DNA of 14,711 nt. It comes from Nitrosopumilaceae archaeon. Lineage in GTDB: Archaea; Thermoproteota; Nitrososphaeria; Nitrososphaerales; Nitrosopumilaceae. The DNA lies in the NCBI GenBank assembly GCA_013330055.1, contig DUJB01000032.1:1-14711 (forward strand). Reading direction: 5' to 3'. The position numbers and the translations under genes are program-made. This document shows positions 5,288-12,927 of the stretch, piece after piece; position 1 is the stretch's first letter; each line of letters begins with the position of its first letter. Below the pieces are notes generated by a model. It was not told the DNA's origin, searched no databases, and was given only the letters and a program-made list of their open reading frames with translations.

Positions 5288-6493
5288 CTAAACTGAAATA
5301 ATTCCAATTGATATCAAGTATTGAATTCCAGCAGCAAATGTTTTATCATCTATTTTTCCTTCATACCACAAAGCGGCATTTTGTTTTACCCAGTTTGGGA
5401 TTTTATCCACATTATGTTGTTTTTCAGTATGAGGAATAGATATTATTCCTTGTTTTATGAGAAATTCAATTCCATTAAGAAAATCCGTGCTACTTATTGT
5501 ACCGTTTACCCACCAACCTGCGTTTTTCTTAATCCAATCTGGAATGTGTATCTTGGTTTCTGCTAATTGTTTATTTACTGATTTCTCTGCCTGCATACCA
5601 AAAATGTAGAGCCATGCCATGCCAGGTTCGGTCTTGTTTATGAGATTACCATATAGAACGATATCAGAATCTTGTGATGAGAATTTTGTATTGATAATAT
5701 TTGTTCCACGTAAACTGACACTAATTCCATCTTCGATAAATTGTGGAAATTCATTTAAGCTAACTACTTTTTTTGCAAATGATCCACCATTCGTTTCTTC
5801 AACTAATATTTCAGTCACAACCATTTTACCTCCAGCCCGTTCAATCAATTGAGCAGCGAATTCTTGTTGAAGCGGATTGATTATTTTATGAGTTTTATCA
5901 GAATATGAATAATCAATTTTCCCATCAGAAGGTTTGTTACATGTATCATCTCTCCATTTTTCCGATGATTTTATAGCGTCAAGCATTAGTTGACCGTGAA
6001 GAAATTCGTGGTACATCATAATTTGATTTTCAATTTTTTTTATTCTTGGATCTTTTTGCACATTTTGCATAATATAATCAGAATTTATCTTTAGTTCGTT
6101 ATCACAATCCATTGTAATCTTACCATCCGTAGTTGTAACCGTACACTTCCATGTGTATGTTCCACCTGTGATTACTCCTTCATCATGTGTTTGAGTTTCA
6201 TCAAATCTTGTCAATTTCGTTTTGATTACACTAACTACCTGATTATTTTGATCATTAGAATCACATGGAAAAGAAATGATTAATGGTTTTTCAAACGTCT
6301 CAAGCAGTTCGCTTACATCTTTTTTTTCAACATCGAGTCTGCTAAATTCTGCAAGCAATTTTTCATATAGCTGAAGTTCTTGCTTCGTTGGAGAAATATA
6401 ATCATCACCATATACAGGAATAAAATTTGCGAATAGTAGTGATATAACTAGAAATGTCCAGTATTTCAAATATATAGAATGTCCTTTATACAA
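5288..6493 (-). CDS. Secreted HExxH protein (putative metallopeptidase) with two C-terminal 37-residue repeats
   Basis: 401 residues with no close family that I can name. There is a signal peptide (hydrophobic 11-25, likely cut near VYG-DD at 29-30). The motif HEFLH (162-166) is a zinc-protease HExxH, with Asp172 at the position of the third ligand of HExxHxxxxxD enzymes; the usual Gly of metzincins is Leu169. Glu211 in QQEFAAQ could be an alternative ligand. Four cysteines (77, 117, 130, 185) could form disulfides outside the cell. The C-terminus holds two copies of a 37-residue repeat (317-353 and 365-401; IPxW-(I/V)K-NA-x-W...GI-x-(F/Y)LI-x-x-GIIS), which I recall from thaumarchaeal exported proteins. 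The start is TTG at 6493, with TTG at 6469 a good alternative closer to the signal peptide. It lies 3 bases after the upstream gene, probably one operon. Protease activity is inferred. Confidence 0.7.
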   Translation of the reverse strand: MYKGHSIYLKYWTFLVISLLFANFIPVYGDDYISPTKQELQLYEKLLAEFSRLDVEKKDVSELLETFEKPLIISFPCDSNDQNNQVVSVIKTKLTRFDETQTHDEGVITGGTYTWKCTVTTTDGKITMDCDNELKINSDYIMQNVQKDPRIKKIENQIMMYHEFLHGQLMLDAIKSSEKWRDDTCNKPSDGKIDYSYSDKTHKIINPLQQEFAAQLIERAGGKMVVTEILVEETNGGSFAKKVVSLNEFPQFIEDGISVSLRGTNIINTKFSSQDSDIVLYGNLINKTEPGMAWLYIFGMQAEKSVNKQLAETKIHIPDWIKKNAGWWVNGTISSTDFLNGIEFLIKQGIISIPHTEKQHNVDKIPNWVKQNAALWYEGKIDDKTFAAGIQYLISIGIISV

Positions 6494-6496
6494 TAA

Positions 6497-7588
6497 TTAA
6501 GAGTTAGGATTGAATTGTACTTGTTTTTTAAATTCTTCCCATGCAGGCTTTGGATTTTTATCAATGTCAATTAATCCAGAACCGCAGATGTATTCAGCTG
6601 TACGTTGTAATACAAACTCATTTCCAAAACTGATATCAAAATCTGTGTTAAGACTCTTCAGGCAGCTTTCTATTGGCCTATCATATTGTCTAAACCAAGA
6701 TAGAAATTCAAATCTGGGTTCGTTCTTTCTGAAAAAATCGTAGACTATTTGCATGAATTTTGTCTGTCCATCCTTACTACCATTCACCGATTCTGCAGTG
6801 GTCCAGCTTATTTCCAACAAAGCAATCTGTTTGTTACCTACAAGATCCAGGATTCTTTCAAGGTTTTTGCCTGCATCTTCTGGAGTTTTATCTAATTCAT
6901 TTAAAACATTTACAGGAAAATATGTGAAAGCAATAAAATCTCCCTGATTTAGCTTGCCAACAAGATCTTCTTGTTTATGATTTAATACACCATGAAGCGA
7001 GAATGAATTTCCAAATTTTATGTTTGGATGTTTTTCTTTAAGTTCATCATATACACCTATAAAAAATTCTTTATATTTTGTAATTTCATTCTCATGTTCA
7101 CGAAAATATGCATCTATTCCACCACCTATTATCACATGATCAATGATACTATATCTTGATAAAATGTCATCAAGAATTTTAACAGTTTTTTGCTTTAGAT
7201 TATCATCAAGTTGTGGCTCTCCCATCCAATTTGGAAATGGACCAAACATGCGGTTGTTAATTATTGAAAAGTACAATGTAACTTTAAGATCGTTTTGTTT
7301 GTTAAGACTCATTAATGCATCAGGAATTTTCCAATCATATTGTCCTTGTTGTGGTTCTAGTGTAGACCAGAAAAGGTAGATATTACTTCTTCCTATTCCT
7401 GTAGATGCCGCTTCTGCATACACATCTTTTAGTTCTGAAATGGTTGGCGTTGTGGATGAAGCCATTATGTATAAACCAAGTTTTTCATTCTTTTGGATTA
7501 TTGTAGGTTGTGTTGATAAAAAAATCGTTATAACAATAATAACTATTACACTTGTTACTGTTGCGACTCCAAGAATTTTTTTGTTCAA
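6497..7588 (-). CDS. Membrane-anchored TIM-barrel glycoside hydrolase-like protein, possibly inactive
   Basis: 363 residues. One N-terminal membrane segment (about 6-24) follows MNKK, so the rest probably faces outside. The body resembles clan GH-A glycosidases: WSTLEPQQGQYDW (74-86) is the strand-helix motif W-x-x-(I/L)EP-x-x-G-x-(F/Y)-x-W. ALLEISWTTAES (256-267) resembles the nucleophile strand, with Glu259. Where the acid/base Asn-Glu pair is expected (VIIGNE-type), the protein reads HVIIGGGIDAYF (151-162), with Gly-Gly instead. It may therefore bind a glycan without cutting it. The start is TTG at 7588; an in-frame stop at 7622-7624 and no ATG or GTG before it support this. It lies 3 bases upstream of the HExxH gene. 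The glycosidase fold is inferred from motifs and the substrate is unknown. Confidence 0.6.
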   Translation of the reverse strand: MNKKILGVATVTSVIVIIVITIFLSTQPTIIQKNEKLGLYIMASSTTPTISELKDVYAEAASTGIGRSNIYLFWSTLEPQQGQYDWKIPDALMSLNKQNDLKVTLYFSIINNRMFGPFPNWMGEPQLDDNLKQKTVKILDDILSRYSIIDHVIIGGGIDAYFREHENEITKYKEFFIGVYDELKEKHPNIKFGNSFSLHGVLNHKQEDLVGKLNQGDFIAFTYFPVNVLNELDKTPEDAGKNLERILDLVGNKQIALLEISWTTAESVNGSKDGQTKFMQIVYDFFRKNEPRFEFLSWFRQYDRPIESCLKSLNTDFDISFGNEFVLQRTAEYICGSGLIDIDKNPKPAWEEFKKQVQFNPNS

Positions 7589-7614
7589 TAATGGTGTTAC
7601 TAATGGTTGAGAGT

Positions 7615-7620
7615 AAAAAA
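7615..7620 (-). terminator. Oligo-T terminator after nrdJ
   Basis: The minus strand reads TTTTTT 17 bases past the nrdJ stop and upstream of the next gene's TTG. It may end the reductase mRNA; the same T-rich stretch could instead be a poor promoter element for the glycosidase-like gene. Confidence 0.3.
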
Positions 7621-7636
7621 GTTATGATTAATACGA

Positions 7637-10294
7637 CTAACCAGATGTACAGCCGCTATATCCACATTCTATGCACATGTTACATCCTTCTGCAAAGACT
7701 AGATTGTTTTTGCATACAGGACATAATCTTTCTTCCATTTGTTCTTGTGTAAGTTGGTTTTGTTGTAGTTTTACTTCACTATCAGGAATCTTGATTTGGA
7801 GTGCTTTTTCAATCTGAGCTTTCAGATATGGATTAGTAACACCTTTTGTAATGTAATCTGTCAGATATGTACTTGGTACTACTTGGAATGTTTTTTGAAC
7901 GTTGTTACCAGTCATATGAAGAACTTGTTCATGTCGTGAACCATCTCTAAATACAGTGATTCCTTTTAGTCCAAGCTCATGTGCTAACAGATATGATGCT
8001 TTAACATCGTCTGCAGTTACGTCATTTGGCATATTGATTGTTTTAGCTATTGCGTTCCCAATCCATCTTTGCCATACAGCTTGTGCCATCAAATGATCAG
8101 TCCAGTGTATATCCATTGCAGTCACAAATATGTTCTGTATCCATTCTGGGATTTCTTGAATTCCTTTTACTGATCCATAATTATTTGCAATCTTTTCTAA
8201 GATTTGGTCATTGTACAGTCCATATTCCTTTAGAACAGATTCAAAAATCTTGTTAGTATAGAAAAACCTACCAACAGTTACGCGTTTTTCAAATACAAGT
8301 GCAAACATTGGTTCCATTCCATTAGAACAATCAGCTATCATAGAAAGTGTTCCTGTAGGAGCTACTGTAGATGTAAGCACGTTTCTTATTCCGTGTTTTT
8401 GGATTTTTTCAATAAGTGCATCCCAGTCATAATAGTGCGCACTCTTTGGTTTTTCATAATAGCCTGCAATTGGAATTTTTCCTTCAGGAAACTCTGTTTT
8501 TCCGCAAAGTGGGAATGCCCCACGTGTCTTTGCCAAAGCTACACTTTCTTCCATCGAATAATAGCTCAAAGCCTCGGCTAATTTTTCTTGGAATTCATAA
8601 CCCTCTTGTGAGTTGTATGGAATTCGTAGCTTGAATAGAAGATCAGCAACACCCATCACACCAAGTCCTATTCTACGCGAATCTTTTGAGGCCTTATCGA
8701 TTTCTGGTATTGGATAATTATTTACATCTATTACATTATCTAGGAATCTTGTAGTCTTTCTGATTACTTCTTCATATCTTTGCCAATCAAATTCGTATTG
8801 TCCATCGGCTTTTCTTTTCACAAAGTTTGAAAGATTGATAGATCCAAGATTACATGATTCATAAGGATACAAACTTTGTTCTCCACATGGATTAGTTGCT
8901 CGTAATGGTCCACCTCGTGCTTTGGCAAATACATTGTACTTGTTGATTTGATCAAAGAAGATTAGCCCAGGTTCAGCACTCTTCCAAGCTGATAGCGCTA
9001 TTAGATCAAGGAGTTGATTGGCGTTTACTTCACGTACTGGACTCTTGTCACGTGGACTTCGAAGCATATATTTTCCATCACCAGAATTTACAAGTGAGCT
9101 CCACAAGTCTTCCCATACTCCAACGCTCACGTTGAAGTTTTCTAAAACTCCTGCTTTTGTTTTTGCAGTAATGAATTTTTCAATATCTGGATGCCATGCT
9201 TCAATTATTCCCATGTTTGCGCCTCTGCGTTTTCCTCCTTGTTTAACAACTTCGGTTACTGTGTTTATGATATTCATAAAAGAAACAGGTCCCGATGCAA
9301 CACCAGATGTAGACGCGACCATATCACCTTCTTCCCTAAGGTCAGAGTAATTGATTCCAACTCCTCCACCTGACTTGAAGATTAAAGCAGCATCTGAAGA
9401 TGATTTCATTATTTGTTCCATGTCGTCAGGCATTGCAAGCACAAAGCATGCAGAAAGCTGTCCTAACCTTCCACCAGCATTCATCATCGTTGGAGAGTTT
9501 GGTAGAAAATCTTGAGATACCATTATCTCGTAATATTCTGAGATTCTTTCTGCATAGTGCTCGAATTGTTTTGCAGCAAGCATAGTAAGAAATTCTTTTA
9601 TACTTACTTTCATCTGCCCTTGCTTTGCAAGATCAATGTAGTGAGAGATTAATCCTCTAAAGTGCCACTTGTTAAGGTGGTACTTGCCTATCTTGAATTT
9701 GTAGTTAAAATCGTCAAGTTTATCTAGATATTTTTTAGCATCCTCTATGTTTTGGATTTTTCCACCGTTAACTTCAAAAACGGAATTATCCTTTATCACA
9801 TCTGCAATTCCAACTAAGACTGCAACGCGTTCAAACATCTCTCCTGGACTTTCGATTATTTCGCCTTTGTTGTTACGAAATAGATACCGTGATGCTAAGA
9901 CTCGCAGGCAATTAATGTCAAATTTTTTTGATACATCGTCAAGTAATTTTGCATTTAGAACTTTCATCTTTTCTTCTCGAATCTTTCTTCGTTCGTGTCT
10001 GTAGAGTATGTAGGATTTGGCAATTTCACCTAGTCCTTCATCTATTAGAATAGATTCAACCATATCCTGAACATCTTCTACGCTTGGAGGAGCAGATGTT
10101 GAAAATCCTTGTTTTAAAAGTCGCATCATAACTCCTTCAGCCAGTTTATCGGCTAGGCTATGATCTGGTCTTCCACAAGCAATCAGTGCTTTGTATATTG
10201 CATTTGAGATTTTATCCTTCTGGAAATTTAATACTCGTCCATCTCTTTTTTTAACTTCGATAATCGAGTTTTCTATTTGTGCAAAGTCAGTCAA
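7637..10294 (-). CDS. nrdJ: Adenosylcobalamin-dependent (class II) ribonucleotide reductase with ATP-cone
   Basis: It makes deoxyribonucleotides from ribonucleotides using a thiyl radical generated from adenosylcobalamin, so it is independent of oxygen. In the 885 residues an N-terminal ATP-cone (about 12-105, starting VKKRDGRVLNF) gives allosteric control. LPNSPTMMNAG and the first active-site cysteine C283 (SACFVLAM) follow. The catalytic NPCGEQ gives Asn468, Cys470 and Glu472. VAPTGTLSMIADCSNGMEP (644-662) is the phosphate-binding part. The tail carries six cysteines (858, 861, 871, 874, 877, 882), which can form a zinc ribbon and supply the redox pair that re-reduces the active site. No other start codon lies between the upstream intergenic region and TTG 10294, and the ATP-cone needs that start. 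GGGGAG lies 7 bases upstream. Length is normal for the family. Confidence 0.95.
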   Translation of the reverse strand: MTDFAQIENSIIEVKKRDGRVLNFQKDKISNAIYKALIACGRPDHSLADKLAEGVMMRLLKQGFSTSAPPSVEDVQDMVESILIDEGLGEIAKSYILYRHERRKIREEKMKVLNAKLLDDVSKKFDINCLRVLASRYLFRNNKGEIIESPGEMFERVAVLVGIADVIKDNSVFEVNGGKIQNIEDAKKYLDKLDDFNYKFKIGKYHLNKWHFRGLISHYIDLAKQGQMKVSIKEFLTMLAAKQFEHYAERISEYYEIMVSQDFLPNSPTMMNAGGRLGQLSACFVLAMPDDMEQIMKSSSDAALIFKSGGGVGINYSDLREEGDMVASTSGVASGPVSFMNIINTVTEVVKQGGKRRGANMGIIEAWHPDIEKFITAKTKAGVLENFNVSVGVWEDLWSSLVNSGDGKYMLRSPRDKSPVREVNANQLLDLIALSAWKSAEPGLIFFDQINKYNVFAKARGGPLRATNPCGEQSLYPYESCNLGSINLSNFVKRKADGQYEFDWQRYEEVIRKTTRFLDNVIDVNNYPIPEIDKASKDSRRIGLGVMGVADLLFKLRIPYNSQEGYEFQEKLAEALSYYSMEESVALAKTRGAFPLCGKTEFPEGKIPIAGYYEKPKSAHYYDWDALIEKIQKHGIRNVLTSTVAPTGTLSMIADCSNGMEPMFALVFEKRVTVGRFFYTNKIFESVLKEYGLYNDQILEKIANNYGSVKGIQEIPEWIQNIFVTAMDIHWTDHLMAQAVWQRWIGNAIAKTINMPNDVTADDVKASYLLAHELGLKGITVFRDGSRHEQVLHMTGNNVQKTFQVVPSTYLTDYITKGVTNPYLKAQIEKALQIKIPDSEVKLQQNQLTQEQMEERLCPVCKNNLVFAEGCNMCIECGYSGCTSG

Positions 10295-10410
10295 ACGTCT
10301 CCCCGCAACAGTAAGAAAAATGAGTATAATAAAGATTGAGGCGAAAAATATTTTCCTAAAATTGATTTTTGGATCAATTATGTTGACATCGTTTCAATTT
10401 GAATAGCGGA
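10295..10410 (-). promoter_or_regulatory. nrdJ promoter region with three inverted repeats
   Basis: On the minus strand a TATA-like TTTATTATA (10325-10333) lies 31-39 bases before the nrdJ TTG, allowing a short leader that contains GGGGAG near the start. Upstream of the box are three inverted repeats: AAAATATTTT (10345-10354), AATTGAT-N6-ATCAATT (10360-10379) and TTCAA-T-TTGAA (10393-10403). They lie where a transcription factor could act on nrdJ. The 240-base gap 10295-10534 has no convincing gene. Binding is inference; AT-rich DNA yields short palindromes by chance. Confidence 0.35.
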
Positions 10411-10432
10411 TTAGATCGATTATAAATAAAAC

Positions 10433-10440
10433 AAAAAAAA
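10433..10440 (-). terminator. Oligo-T terminator after the NrdD-like gene
   Basis: The minus strand reads T8 followed by GTTTTATTTATAAT, about 95 bases past the stop of the NrdD-like ORF and upstream of the nrdJ promoter. It is a reasonable archaeal-type terminator separating the two transcripts. Confidence 0.35.
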
Positions 10441-10534
10441 TATTATTATAAATTTCAGAAAAATATAATCGCATTTTCCCATTTTTTTGAAAAGATCTGC
10501 AATTAACTATAGGGAGCGAGTATTATCAGCATGT

Positions 10535-11770
10535 TTATGCTAATATGTATGGAGATTTACAGGTAGGACATTTGTCTGTGATCTTTTCGTCTTTTAGGCC
10601 ACAGTTACCACAGATAGACACTTTTCTGATCGGCCTGAAAGATCCTACGAGTTCACTTGCTTTTTCTATTGCTTTTTTAATTCCTGCTGTATCCATGTCA
10701 TTAGATATTTTTAGTTGGATCAATAATCCACCATTCAGCATTTTTGATATATGGTTACATTCTACAATCTTCTCCGTCTTTATAGTCATTCCCCCTATTT
10801 CTGGAGCATTTAACGTCACGCCGGTGCTATAGGCATCGCCTTCAACGAATTGATGAATAGACATCTTACCGTATTTTTCGCCATCTAGTGTAGAGAATCT
10901 TGTAGAAGCATCGCTTTCAGTCATAGATATGGTAACGTTGTCACCCATTTCTTTTCCCTTCTTGGCTGCAACTTCTATAGCTGTTTCAAGTACCTTGGTT
11001 ATAATTTCGTTCCCAGCCTTGTTGTTTTCATAACCAAGTATGCCTAATACGGCCTCCTTTAGGCCTATTAGATTAACCACCAGCGTGACTGATCCCTTTT
11101 GCATGTATTGGGTGTTGCTTGCAAGAATTGGATTTAGTCCCCGTCTAGTAAGATCTGAGATGTCTTTCTTTCTAAGTGACATCGCTGCAAGTGCGGGTTT
11201 CATCAAAATTGCAAGACGTGCTCTAAAGTAAGTTTCATCCTTATTGGATTCAAATGCAAGTCTTGGTAGGTTTATGGAGAGTGCCTGTAAGTTAATTGAT
11301 GTACCAGTGTTTTTTGTATCTCCACGTAATATTCCGTGGTTCGATACGTGTCCCTTGGAGAAGATTATTCGGCCTCCTAATGCTATAATTTCAGAAAGCA
11401 CCTCAGAAAACTCGGTGACTCTGCCTTTTTCATAATCAATTATCAATCCTACCTGTGGGAGTGGGGTAGATTTGATGTATTTCTTGTAGCCAGCAAGTAT
11501 AGCTCCAATGACCTTGGAATCAGAACCAAGTTGGATCCTAAATGATGCAAGTGCTGAGTTTTCGTTATATTTCGGTGCAGTTGATGTTATTGCAAACGCA
11601 TTTGCAATTTTTTCTTCAACTTCTGAAAGATTTTTTGAAAATTTTTGCAAAACTGTTACTAATCCATCTATAATTACTTCTTGTGATACCTCTTTAAGAA
11701 GTAAAGATGTTAGTAATGAAAGCGATGTTGTAAGATCATCAAGTGTCTTGATCGGAGGCATTCTTGTCAC
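10535..11770 (-). CDS. NrdD-like (class III reductase fold) protein lacking catalytic Cys and glycyl-radical domain
   Basis: 411 residues resembling the barrel of anaerobic ribonucleotide reductase. The hallmark LQALSINLPRLAFE (161-174) corresponds to the NrdD SFTTINLPRL strand, and GLNPILASNTQYMQKGS and LGYEN follow. The C-terminus has the NrdD-type zinc site C387-x2-C390 ... C401-x2-C404. Two catalytic features are missing. The thiyl-radical cysteine (NrdD usually GCR just before this strand) is absent, the region reading VSNHGILRGD (142-151). The protein also ends 7 residues after the last ribbon cysteine, without the RVxGY glycyl-radical loop. Only Cys338 lies outside the ribbon. The GTG start (11770) is weak: the frame stays open upstream to 11815, encoding E-L-L-E-D-G-I-D-L-R-G-K-F-L-G-V, so it is probably the second half of the protein at 11805-12632. 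It should not reduce nucleotides. Confidence 0.75.
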   Translation of the reverse strand: MTRMPPIKTLDDLTTSLSLLTSLLLKEVSQEVIIDGLVTVLQKFSKNLSEVEEKIANAFAITSTAPKYNENSALASFRIQLGSDSKVIGAILAGYKKYIKSTPLPQVGLIIDYEKGRVTEFSEVLSEIIALGGRIIFSKGHVSNHGILRGDTKNTGTSINLQALSINLPRLAFESNKDETYFRARLAILMKPALAAMSLRKKDISDLTRRGLNPILASNTQYMQKGSVTLVVNLIGLKEAVLGILGYENNKAGNEIITKVLETAIEVAAKKGKEMGDNVTISMTESDASTRFSTLDGEKYGKMSIHQFVEGDAYSTGVTLNAPEIGGMTIKTEKIVECNHISKMLNGGLLIQLKISNDMDTAGIKKAIEKASELVGSFRPIRKVSICGNCGLKDEKITDKCPTCKSPYILA

Positions 11771-11804
11771 TCCAAGGAATTTTCCACGAAGATCAATTCC
11801 ATCT

Positions 11805-12632
11805 TCAAGTAATTCTTATGTTTACAAAAATTGTATCTGGTAAGAGTGACCAAATTCCAGTATTTGTTAAGTGTATATCACCTGAAAGATGTGAATCTGC
11901 TACATCCTTTGGCAATGTGTTAAGGACAAGATGTTCCCCAAAGACTGCCTGACCAGTCTTAAAAAGTAACCCTTCTACGCCATTATGTATACCATCAACG
12001 TTTGTAATCATTTCATGAATATCATACGCAGGAAGACCTAACCTGGCAAGCTTATGTCTATATTCCTCATGACCGTGCTCTAAAAGAACAGCGTTGACCA
12101 TTTCACGTATGAGTGACGATGTGAGATAAGTAGTTTGGAATTTGTAGATTCGATTTTCTACCTCTTCGGTTATCTTTTGCGCTAATTCTAAAGGAAGGCT
12201 GCCTTCTCGTACAAGGGACTGTATTATCTTATGAGAGTTAAATTCCTCTATTGCTTCGTGCGATGTTCGTACATACATCTTTCCGCTCTCTATTATAGAG
12301 CGTTCCTCGATCTGCCTTGCAAGGCTTAGAACAAGTTTTCCAAGGTTTGTGATAGTATATCGTCTTTCAGATTTATTTAGAGCCACAAGGGATTGCCTTA
12401 ATAGCTTCCTAAGGTGATATGCAAATTTCCCACTTTCCTTTTTTGATTTAAAGCCAGCAAGTGATTTTAGTTCAGAATAAGTAAGTGGTCCTTTTGAGTT
12501 TAAAATACGTAGTATATCGATTCTGTTTGGACTTGCCATGACAGAAAAGATCATTCTCACACGCTTTGATGCTGATTGTAAAATTCCTCCTCGTTTTTGA
12601 TCTTCAAAATCTTCGCTTAGTTCCATAGGCAT
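11805..12632 (-). CDS. Winged-helix plus ATP-cone plus NrdD N-terminal segment (first half of an interrupted protein)
   Basis: 275 residues. The N-terminal winged helix (about 23-108) includes MASPNRIDILRIL, GPLTYSELKSLAGF, AYHLRKLLRQSLV and a wing RRYTITNLGKLVL, as in ArsR-like regulators. The ATP-cone (about 118-205) includes YVRTSHEAIEEF, TTYLTSSLIREMV and EEYRHKLARLGL; this domain senses ATP/dATP in reductases and in bacterial NrdR. An NrdD-like start (225-270) has LPKDVADSHLSGDIHLTNTG, then a TGA 5 codons after VNI. The next ORF continues the reductase fold in another frame, so I read 10535-12632 as one interrupted gene of about 690 codons. ATG 12632 is the longest start; ATG 12626 fits better with TTATTTAC (12648-12655), 22-29 bases upstream. 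It is probably a nucleotide-responsive DNA-binding protein; the target is unknown, with nrdJ the obvious candidate. Confidence 0.75.
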   Translation of the reverse strand: MPMELSEDFEDQKRGGILQSASKRVRMIFSVMASPNRIDILRILNSKGPLTYSELKSLAGFKSKKESGKFAYHLRKLLRQSLVALNKSERRYTITNLGKLVLSLARQIEERSIIESGKMYVRTSHEAIEEFNSHKIIQSLVREGSLPLELAQKITEEVENRIYKFQTTYLTSSLIREMVNAVLLEHGHEEYRHKLARLGLPAYDIHEMITNVDGIHNGVEGLLFKTGQAVFGEHLVLNTLPKDVADSHLSGDIHLTNTGIWSLLPDTIFVNIRIT

Positions 12633-12693
12633 GTCTAGATAGCATCAGTAAATAAGATTTGTGACGAAATAGATCATATAGCTACATTTTTAA

Positions 12694-12855
12694 TCAGTTT
12701 TTCTGTACATCTATAGAAAATTCTGATGTGGAAAGAGTTTGTCCACAAGATGGACATTTGTTATTATATGGTCTTGCGACTTCTTTAACAGATTTTAACA
12801 TTCGCATGTTTGCTATCTTTGTACCACATTTGCCACAAACAACATCAACTGACAT
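12694..12855 (-). CDS. Small zinc-ribbon protein, 53 residues
   Basis: A short gene of unknown function. From the ATG at 12855 it reads MSVDVVCGKCGTKIANMRML, then a basic linker KSVKEVARPYNNK and CPSCGQTLS, ending VQKN-stop. Two CxxC knuckles (C7/C10 and C34/C37) form a treble-cleft or ribbon zinc site, as in small nucleic-acid-binding or adaptor proteins. TTTTATAA (about 12878-12885) lies 23-30 bases upstream of the ATG, ideal for a leaderless mRNA. The start, stop, knuckles and promoter agree, which makes it more than a chance ORF. The gene stands alone between the DUF35 gene and the winged-helix gene on the same strand. Confidence 0.75.
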   Translation of the reverse strand: MSVDVVCGKCGTKIANMRMLKSVKEVARPYNNKCPSCGQTLSTSEFSIDVQKN

Positions 12856-12877
12856 TTGTGATCGTTTTTTGTTAATG

Positions 12878-12886
12878 TTATAAAAG
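12878..12886 (-). promoter_or_regulatory. TATA box of the small zinc-ribbon gene
   Basis: CTTTTATAA on the minus strand lies 23-31 bases before the ATG at 12855. It is one of the clearest TATA boxes in the window. Confidence 0.6.
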
Positions 12887-12927
12887 AACTGGTTTGGGTT
12901 TTTTTTAATCAGTTTAATAAATTTGAT

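Noticed and set aside
9018..9350. 110-codon plus-strand frame inside nrdJ
   Set aside because: The opposite strand encodes highly conserved reductase motifs; this frame has no start signal or homology I recognise.
10430..10534. A lost glycyl-radical domain just past the stop of the NrdD-like ORF
   Set aside because: I read the minus-strand sequence after the stop and found no RVxGY-like segment, and the region is AT-rich non-coding with an oligo-T tract, so the domain is absent rather than frameshifted away.
10528..10541. AGCAT-GTTT-ATGCT hairpin over the stop of the NrdD-like gene
   Set aside because: Only five base pairs and not followed by an oligo-T run on the minus strand; too weak to call a terminator.
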